41,434 bases of DNA, taken from the NCBI GenBank assembly GCA_030622635.1, contig JAUXFX010000005.1, forward strand, positions 1 to 41,434, given 5' to 3'. The notes beneath the pieces are model-generated. The model saw only the letters and a program-made list of their open reading frames with translations. It did not search any database and was not told the DNA's origin. Both the position numbers and the translations under genes were made by a program. The DNA is from Bacteroidota bacterium. GTDB lineage: Bacteria; Bacteroidota; Bacteroidia; Bacteroidales; JADFUO01. This document shows, piece after piece, positions 37,236-41,434 of the stretch (position 1 is its first letter; each line of letters opens with the position of its first letter).

Positions 37236-37368
37236 GACTAACAAGTGGCTTAAGCTGACTCGAAGGTCTCTGTGCAAATTAAGATGTTCAGAGCATCGCA
37301 TCAGTTATTATAAATTCCAAACGTTCTGTGCGCCGCAACCTTCGGGCAGCTTAGCCACAGCGTTAAAA
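37236..37368 (+). repeat. attC-like recombination site (integron cassette end), site A
   Basis: The left end is CTAAC (37238-37242) and the right end GTTA (37362-37365), matching R''/R' positions. Next to them the arms TGGCTTAAGCTG (37246-37257) and CAGCTTAGCCA (37347-37357) pair except for one extra T in the left arm. A further CGAAGG/CCTTCG pairing follows. An unpaired spacer between R and L boxes and a single extrahelical base in the left arm are the architecture of attC sites, where the integrase reads the folded strand. The R boxes match consensus imperfectly (GACTAAC, GTTAAAA). Orientation fits a cassette carrying the upstream plus-strand Cys/TPR gene. Confidence 0.5.
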
Positions 37369-37469
37369 CCCTCAATTGAGCAATACTATTGAGTGAAGTG
37401 GTATCTCATATAGAATTCATTTTTGGGAACCATCCCTGGCAACATTTTTTTGAAAATATGTAGTAAGAA

Positions 37470-37475
37470 AAGGAG
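37470..37475 (+). promoter_or_regulatory. Strong ribosome-binding site before preA-like gene
   Basis: AAGGAG stands 9 bp before ATG 37485. It is stronger than usual for this phylum and for most neighbours, consistent with a gene of foreign origin. Confidence 0.6.
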
Positions 37476-37484
37476 AAAAATAGC

Positions 37485-38669
37485 ATGGATATATCTACGA
37501 ACTATTTAGGCAAACATTTTGAGAATCCGTTTATTCTAGCCTCTGCTCCCCCAACAGCTAATGCGGAGATGATTAAAAGGGCTTTTGAGGCTGGCTGGGC
37601 AGGGGCAGTGATAAAAACTTTGATTCAAGAGCCTGTAAAAAACCTGCAAAACCGGTTTGCAACATATAAAATGGGTAAAAAAATTATTGGATTCGAAAAT
37701 ATTGAGTTATTGAGTGAATTAACCCCTGAAGAATGGTATAAGGATATTCAAAAGCTTAAAAAAGATTTTCCTCATAAAATAGTGGTGGGCAGTATTATGG
37801 GGGACGCAAAAAATAAAAATCAATGGGTTGAAATGGCTTTGGGTTGTCAGGATGCAGGAGTAGATTTTTTAGAGCTAAATTTTTCATGCCCCCACGGATA
37901 TCCAGCTAAAGGAAAAGGGGCTGCCATTGGTCAAGACCCTGAATATTCCGCTATGATTACCCTGTGGTTAAAAGAGGATAGCCGAATTAAAGTACCCATT
38001 ATCCCTAAAATGACTCCAGCCATTACCAATATTTCATCTATTGGCGAAGCTGTGGCAAACGCCGGGGCTGACGGCATTTGTGCTGTTAACACTTTTCCCG
38101 TTATAATGGGGTTCAATTTAAGAACCCTTAAACCAAAACCTGATGTTGGAGGTTATACCACTGCAGGAGGCATGTCTGGTGCAAGTTTAAAACCTGTTGC
38201 TTTGCGATGCGTAAATGATTTAGTGGAAAATCCCGGTTTGCCGGTAATGGCTTGTGGCGGGATTTCTTCAGGTTTTGATGCTGTTGAATTTATGTTACTT
38301 GGAGCTCCTGTGGTTCAGGTTTGCACCGAAGTTATGTTAAAAGGTTATTCTATTATATCCAAAATGAAAAAAGAGGTTTCCCGATTTATGGAGTGGCATG
38401 GATACTCGAGTATTAAAGAGTTCATCGGGTTAGGTACTGGTTTGACAACTCAATATTCAGAGTTAGATCAAGATTTCAAGGTAACTCCTTCTGTTGATCC
38501 TGTGAAGTGCAATGGTTGTCAGGTCTGTTTTGTTTCTTGTAGGGACGGAGGGTATCAGGCTATAAAGATGAAAGAGCATTTAGCTGTAATCATCGAAGAC
38601 AGATGTAGCGGATGCTCTCTTTGTTTTCAGGTTTGCCCCCAAGATGCAATTCAAATGGTAGAAAATTAG
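37485..38669 (+). CDS. preA: Dihydropyrimidine dehydrogenase subunit PreA-like (FMN domain plus 2[4Fe-4S])
   Basis: The 394-residue protein has a dihydroorotate-dehydrogenase-like TIM barrel (1-330). The motifs are NPFILASAPPTANAEMI, LNFSCPHG with catalytic Cys135, VPIIPKMTP, GGYTTAGGMSG and ACGGISSG. A ferredoxin domain follows (about 335-394: CNGCQVCFVSC and CSGCSLCFQVCP) for two 4Fe-4S clusters. PreA with PreT (flavin, NADH side) reduces uracil and thymine to dihydropyrimidines, or runs in reverse. No preT and no other pyrimidine-catabolism gene lies nearby, so electrons must come from a distant partner or the substrate differs. It is complete, with a strong ribosome site, inside the accessory stretch between the two attC-like sites. 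Confidence 0.88.
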   Translation: MDISTNYLGKHFENPFILASAPPTANAEMIKRAFEAGWAGAVIKTLIQEPVKNLQNRFATYKMGKKIIGFENIELLSELTPEEWYKDIQKLKKDFPHKIVVGSIMGDAKNKNQWVEMALGCQDAGVDFLELNFSCPHGYPAKGKGAAIGQDPEYSAMITLWLKEDSRIKVPIIPKMTPAITNISSIGEAVANAGADGICAVNTFPVIMGFNLRTLKPKPDVGGYTTAGGMSGASLKPVALRCVNDLVENPGLPVMACGGISSGFDAVEFMLLGAPVVQVCTEVMLKGYSIISKMKKEVSRFMEWHGYSSIKEFIGLGTGLTTQYSELDQDFKVTPSVDPVKCNGCQVCFVSCRDGGYQAIKMKEHLAVIIEDRCSGCSLCFQVCPQDAIQMVEN

Positions 38670-38676
38670 ATTTAAT

Positions 38677-38757
38677 ATGGAAATTGTTCGTGCTATTCAA
38701 CAAAAAATTGATGTTAACCTTTATAGATTGGCAAACCTTTTATTTATTCTCAAGTAA
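38677..38757 (+). CDS. Very short open frame, doubtful
   Basis: From ATG 38677, 26 codons (MEIVRAIQQKIDVNLYRLAN and six more) run to TAA at 38755-38757, 7 bp after the preA-like stop. The helical composition could be part of a lost gene or chance. No ribosome site is seen, and I do not recognise it. Confidence 0.2.
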   Translation: MEIVRAIQQKIDVNLYRLANLLFILK

Positions 38758-38899
38758 AAACCTCCACGCTCAACACCATTCTTCAGGATGTTTGTTTGGT
38801 GGGAAGCCGATACATTCGGTTTTTATTATGGGGACTATTGATTCGGTGAAAGTCGTGTATTCAACCAGTCCAACAGGATTTGCACGGATTATCAATCCG
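38756..38899 (-). pseudogene. Decayed 3'-end copy of the DUF6125-like Cys-rich gene at 39499-40257
   Basis: On the minus strand about 144 bp match the end of the intact gene (39525-39680) at roughly four of five bases. Recognisable residues include LVEYTTF, ESI, IKTECIG, NKHPEEW and AWRF. A one-base insertion breaks the frame after YPCKS (YPCKSC here). TGA replaces TGT, so WYCAW becomes WC-stop-AW, and the second Cys of CIGC is Phe. The rest of the gene is absent. It is a remnant of a duplication or of a second allele. Confidence 0.85.
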
Positions 38900-38907
38900 C
38901 GTCAACT

Positions 38908-38970
38908 AATTACATTTTTTCTTGCATATTACGTATATTATACAGATATTTGCAGCTTAATAATTTATTA
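38908..38970 (+). repeat. 63-bp leader module, copy 2
   Basis: It aligns ungapped to 36103-36165 with about 15 differences. It ends 15 bp before the RRM start codon, so it may act as the promoter and leader of that gene. The last bases (TTATTA) correspond to TGTGTTA of copy 1, where the core site begins. Confidence 0.65.
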
Positions 38971-38985
38971 CAAAAAAAAATTAGA

Positions 38986-39276
38986 ATGAATATCTATGTA
39001 GGAAATTTGTCGTACGAGGCCACCGAAGAGGACGTACGACTGGCTTTCGAGCCATTCGGCCAAGTTGAGTCTGCTATTATTATAAAAGACAAGTATAGTG
39101 GTCGATCAAAAGGTTTTGGATTCGTGGAGATGCCCTCTAAAGATGAAGCGCAATCTGCAATTGATGGGCTCAATGACACAGAGTTAAAAGGAAAAGCTCT
39201 TAACGTGAATGAGGCTCGTCCTCGCACCGAAAATCGCGGTGGTAGAGGAGGACGAGGGGGTGGCCGTCGTTTCTAG
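38986..39276 (+). CDS. RRM-domain RNA-binding protein with Gly/Arg-rich tail
   Basis: The 96-residue protein starts at ATG 38986; a TTG at 38950 falls inside the leader module. It has a single RNA recognition motif with RNP2 IYVGNL (3-8) and RNP1 KGFGFVEM (42-49). The C-terminal RGG-type tail is RTENRGGRGGRGGGRRF (80-96). Such small Rbp proteins of cyanobacteria and Bacteroidota bind single-stranded RNA and are often cold induced. The coding sequence is visibly richer in G and C than neighbouring genes. It is followed 42 bp later by an attC-like site in the same orientation. Confidence 0.93.
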   Translation: MNIYVGNLSYEATEEDVRLAFEPFGQVESAIIIKDKYSGRSKGFGFVEMPSKDEAQSAIDGLNDTELKGKALNVNEARPRTENRGGRGGRGGGRRF

Positions 39277-39318
39277 TCATCGGGATACAACATATAGAAT
39301 ACAATCATATAACATTTC

Positions 39319-39390
39319 GCTTAACAAACCGCTCAATACCGACCTGAAAAAGCTCAACGCCTTTTCAGGCGGCTTTGCTTTTCGTTAAGG
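39319..39390 (+). repeat. attC-like recombination site, site B
   Basis: A 72-bp imperfect hairpin starts with GCTTAAC (39319-39325, perfect RYYYAAC) and ends GTTAAGG (39384-39390, six of seven to GTTRRRY). Inside, GCTCAA pairs loosely with TTTGC. Then CCGACCTGAAAA pairs with TTTTCAGGCGG except for one extrahelical A. The order TAAC, spacer, GCTCAA..CCGAC resembles short attC sites such as that of aadA7. It sits behind the RRM gene in the sense expected of a cassette. A simple terminator-like hairpin is the main alternative, but it would not predict the outer TTAAC/GTTAA pair. Confidence 0.55.
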
Positions 39391-39493
39391 TTTTGTTCCA
39401 CAATATATTGATGCAATTCCAAATGTTTGGGATATGAATCTTGAATTTATAAATCCGGCTTTAGATAAAACGTTAATAAAATTATTTCCATAA
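39389..39493 (+). pseudogene. C-terminal gene remnant directly after attC-like site B
   Basis: A 34-codon frame (GFVPQYIDAIPNVWDMNLEF, then INPALDKTLIKLFP) runs to TAA 39491-39493 with no start codon of its own. The previous in-frame codon is a stop inside the GTTAAGG box. Composition and codon use look coding, and it ends 5 bp before the convergent DUF6125-like gene. It may be the last part of a gene whose front was displaced by insertion at the core site. The protein family is not recognised. Confidence 0.45.
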
Positions 39494-39498
39494 TGATT

Positions 39499-40257
39499 TT
39501 AATCTGTTTGTTTTTCCTGTAAATAAAACCTCCACGCACAATACCATTCATCAGGATGTTTGTCAGGCGGGCAGCCTATACATTCGGTTTTTATCCTTGA
39601 GTCTATTGATTCGGCGAAAGTCGTGTATTCAACCAAACCACCTGATTTGCATGGATAATCATCTAATCCTTTTCGTTTCCGGGCACTTTGAACGCGGCAG
39701 TCATTCATCTGAAAAACAAAACTGTTCGGGGTTTCTTCTGTTATTGATTGTTTGTTTACTGTGGCATACAAACGAAAATTCAATGCTTTTTTTAATCCTT
39801 CCAGTCCAGGGTTTTCAGGCAAGTTTAAAAAGCGTTTTATTGACCATGCTTCAAAAGGAGAAAATTGTCCCCAGCAAGTGTCATTACACCTTTTTGCATC
39901 AAACATGCTTCTCGAAAACTCAACTGCCTGAAACCAGACTCCATCATTTGCCAGCCAGTTTACAGCTACTTTTTCTTTTAACTCATGAAGTTTTTCTTTC
40001 GGAATATCAAGCAATGGTTTCGGAATATCATCTTCCATTTCAAAACCAAGGGTTTTCGACAATCTTTTCATCTGGATATGATAACTTTTTGAATAAGCTT
40101 CCTTGAGTATTTTTTGTGCTTTTTCGCGTCCAAACTGATGTTGCACTTCGGCATACCAAAAAGCATGATGCATCATAGTACGATGAAAAAAATCAATTAT
40201 TAACCTCGCAGTTTCTTTATGATCCAAGTCTTCCTGTGATTTCAAAATTCTTTCCAT
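39499..40257 (-). CDS. Cys-rich cytoplasmic protein, DUF6125-like
   Basis: ATG 40257 gives 252 residues (MERILKSQEDL...); a TTG at 40296 adds thirteen. The N-terminal helical part contains DFFHRTMMHHAFWYAEVQHQ (about 22-41), and SYHIQMKRLSKTLGFE follows. The C-terminal part is rich in Cys and Trp: DAKRCNDTCWGQFSPFEAWS, NDCRVQSARKRKGLDDYPC and KTECIGCPPD, with WYCAW. Spacing of Cys (CIGCP, NDC, YPC) suggests metal or cluster binding. From memory it resembles DUF6125 proteins of anaerobes and, more distantly, thiazoline-carboxylate hydrolase-like proteins; neither is proven. A decayed copy of its 3' end is at 38756-38899. Confidence 0.75.
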   Translation of the reverse strand: MERILKSQEDLDHKETARLIIDFFHRTMMHHAFWYAEVQHQFGREKAQKILKEAYSKSYHIQMKRLSKTLGFEMEDDIPKPLLDIPKEKLHELKEKVAVNWLANDGVWFQAVEFSRSMFDAKRCNDTCWGQFSPFEAWSIKRFLNLPENPGLEGLKKALNFRLYATVNKQSITEETPNSFVFQMNDCRVQSARKRKGLDDYPCKSGGLVEYTTFAESIDSRIKTECIGCPPDKHPDEWYCAWRFYLQEKQTD

Positions 40258-40303
40258 ATTTAAATATATTATGTTTTTAAAAATTAATGAGTCCAATCAA
40301 AAA

Positions 40304-40383
40304 AGCCATCGGATGACTAATATTCAAAAATCGTCAAAAAAAACAAACTGTGTATCAATTAATTAGAAAGTCATCCGATGGCT
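40304..40383. repeat. 15-bp perfect inverted repeat with 50-bp spacer
   Basis: AGCCATCGGATGACT (40304-40318) and its exact complement (40369-40383) frame an AT-rich spacer without genes. It lies between two minus-strand genes, behind the HMG-CoA-lyase-like gene. It could be a terminator, a remnant of a small non-autonomous element or a dispersed repeat. No target duplication was identified. Confidence 0.6.
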
Positions 40384-40429
40384 ATCATTGCAAATTTTAA
40401 CTTTTTATTATGTTTTCAAAATTAATACT

Positions 40430-41275
40430 TTAATTAAATATTTTTGATGCCATTTTTACAGCAGCATCAAATACATTTTTATCAATTTTATATTTAATAT
40501 TACTTTTATCAAAATAATACAGTAAATTTTTTGTGTCCATATTACCAATCAGTTTATCATCAGCCATGGGGCAGCCGCCCAAGCCATTGATAACCGTATC
40601 AAATCTTCTGCAACCGGCTTTATAGGCAGCATCTGTTTTTTCATACCAATCATTGGGTTTGGCATGCAAATGTAACCCAAATTCCACATCAGGAAATTTA
40701 GGAATTACCGTTGAAAATACAGCTTTTATTCTTTCCGCAGTTGAATTTCCAAGTATATCTGAAAAAGGAATAATTTGTATCCCAAGCCTGTAAAGTACAT
40801 CAACCCATTTCTCAACTAACTCAATATTCCACTTATCTTCATAAGGATTTCCAAAACCCATTGCTATATAAACTACAAGTTCCTTTTTTGCTTTAATACA
40901 AATATTTTTTAAAACTTCAATGGTTTGCAACGAACTTTTAATATCAGAATTAATATTTCTTTTTAGAAATGTTGGAGAAACCGAAAATGGAAAAATAAGG
41001 TATTTTATTTCATCAAAACCGGCAGCAATTTCACCTCCTTTTTTGTTTGCAACCAAAACCATTAATTTGGATTTGGTTTCTGACATATCCAATTTTTTCA
41101 AAACTTCTGCTGTATCGCTTAGCTGCGGAATTGCATCAGGTGAAACAAAACTCCCGACATCAACAGTATCAAAACCAACTTTTAATAATAAATTAATATA
41201 ATCTGCCTTTGTCTGCGTTGGGATAAATTTTTTTAGTCCCTGCATTCCATCACGGGGAGTTTCGATTATTTTCAT
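40430..41275 (-). CDS. Hydroxymethylglutaryl-CoA lyase family enzyme (HMGL-like)
   Basis: ATG 41275 gives 281 residues (MKIIETPRDGMQGLKKFIP). It has a TIM barrel of the DRE-metallolyase group: ETPRDGMQG with catalytic Arg and Asp, GFDTVDVGSFVSP, PFSDILGNS, LHLHAKPND with metal-binding histidines, and the lyase loop NGLGGCPMADD carrying the catalytic Cys. The GGCP loop favours HMG-CoA lyase (HMG-CoA to acetyl-CoA and acetoacetate) over synthases. The length fits. It starts 36 bp after a related gene that enters from the right edge, suggesting an operon for leucine or acyl-CoA degradation. Confidence 0.88.
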   Translation of the reverse strand: MKIIETPRDGMQGLKKFIPTQTKADYINLLLKVGFDTVDVGSFVSPDAIPQLSDTAEVLKKLDMSETKSKLMVLVANKKGGEIAAGFDEIKYLIFPFSVSPTFLKRNINSDIKSSLQTIEVLKNICIKAKKELVVYIAMGFGNPYEDKWNIELVEKWVDVLYRLGIQIIPFSDILGNSTAERIKAVFSTVIPKFPDVEFGLHLHAKPNDWYEKTDAAYKAGCRRFDTVINGLGGCPMADDKLIGNMDTKNLLYYFDKSNIKYKIDKNVFDAAVKMASKIFN

Positions 41276-41311
41276 CAATTTTCTCTATTTCTACTGGAAA
41301 ACGAATAGTGA

Positions 41312-41434
41312 TTACCGTCCTGTCAATGTTTTGGGAATCCTGCCATTATTAATTGTTTCCGAATGTAACCTGCGACCGATTATTTTTTCAAATATTTTCC
41401 CGATCTCAAGAACTTTGTCAACATCAACACCCAC
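41312..41434 (-). CDS. C-terminal end of an acyl-CoA/carboxyltransferase (HMGL-like) protein, cut by window edge
   Basis: The last 40 codons are visible: VGVDVDKVLEIGKIFEKIIG, then RRLHSETINNGRIPKTLTGR and stop TAA at 41314-41312. The VDKVLEIG...GRRLHSE...GRIPK pattern is like the C-terminus of HMGL-type synthases (citramalate/isopropylmalate-like). The family is uncertain from so short a piece. It is the upstream partner of the HMG-CoA-lyase-like gene on the minus strand. Confidence 0.55.
   Translation of the reverse strand: MGVDVDKVLEIGKIFEKIIGRRLHSETINNGRIPKTLTGR

Larger units (their letters stand above)
37136..37484. other. Intergenic region with attC-like site and AG repeat
   Basis: It contains a (AG)7 tract (37171-37184), the attC-like inverted structure (37236-37368), a CTCAATTGAG palindrome (37371-37380) and the preA ribosome site (37470-37475). 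The middle is richer in G and C than its surroundings. No coding frame was seen. Confidence 0.6.
38670..38985. other. Region between preA-like and RRM genes: debris and leader module
   Basis: No complete gene is found. It holds a 26-codon open frame (38677-38757) of doubtful meaning, the decayed 3' end of a Cys-rich gene on the minus strand (38756-38899) and the 63-bp leader module (38908-38970). Confidence 0.6.

Noticed and set aside
38612-38989. 125-codon plus-strand frame spanning the preA-like end and the leader module
   Set aside because: It starts inside the preA-like gene in another frame and crosses the minus-strand pseudogene; no coding character of its own.
39597-40106. 169-codon plus-strand frame opposite the DUF6125-like gene
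   Set aside because: Antisense shadow; the minus-strand protein has conserved Cys motifs and a degenerate paralogue preserving that frame.

Overview
This AT-rich window comes from a member of the Bacteroidota, probably an uncultured Bacteroidales/Marinilabiliales-like organism. Four kinds of evidence agree. Phylum-type promoters are visible (TAnnTTTG at -7, sometimes with TTTG or ATTG near -33). The gliding / type IX secretion (T9SS) genes gldE and gldD are present. Two secreted proteins end in T9SS-type sorting domains. A 3-deoxy-7-phosphoheptulonate synthase is fused to chorismate mutase. No rRNA, tRNA, CRISPR array or complete insertion sequence was seen.

Layout. 1-893 (minus): start of a type I methyltransferase (hsdM, cut by the window edge) preceded by a half-length specificity subunit. 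1224-2108 (minus): a histone-deacetylase-family amidohydrolase. 2292-18996 (plus): a run of ten genes: nSTAND ATPase with a seven-bladed WD40 propeller, TonB-dependent receptor, formyltransferase-fold enzyme, Npt-like transporter fused to HEAT repeats and a cyclic-nucleotide-binding-like domain, propeller sensor histidine kinase, response regulator-PP2C phosphatase, RsbW-like anti-sigma kinase, STAS antagonist, a small coiled-coil protein and an outer-membrane barrel. The kinase-to-STAS part reads as a complete phosphorelay-to-partner-switch pathway with no visible sigma factor. 18993-22644 (minus): PAP2-like membrane protein, rpoN, asnS. 22872-31163 (plus): DAHP synthase-chorismate mutase, a 29-residue-repeat T9SS cargo, gldE-gldD, a secreted M14 carboxypeptidase and CorA. 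31485-35938 (minus): ssb, an Hpt protein with a sigma-54 response regulator, and a membrane TPR-AraC regulator.

36100-39500 is accessory in character. It holds a Cys-rich/TPR gene, a preA-like dihydropyrimidine dehydrogenase subunit without its partner, an RRM RNA-binding protein, a decayed copy of the 3' end of a neighbouring gene and a C-terminal gene remnant. Two imperfect inverted structures there have the architecture of integron attC sites, one behind the Cys/TPR gene and one behind the RRM gene. With no integrase in view this would be a CALIN-like (integrase-less) cassette cluster, and it is the most unusual part of the window. 39499-41434 (minus) carries an intact Cys-rich protein (DUF6125-like), an HMG-CoA-lyase-family enzyme and the end of a related gene.

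Four things stand out: the attC-like sites and associated gene debris; the receptor/ATPase/partner-switch cluster; a 53-bp repeat placed just before two unrelated start codons; and a 63-bp leader module shared by two genes in the accessory region. All functions are read from sequence motifs; no database search was run.
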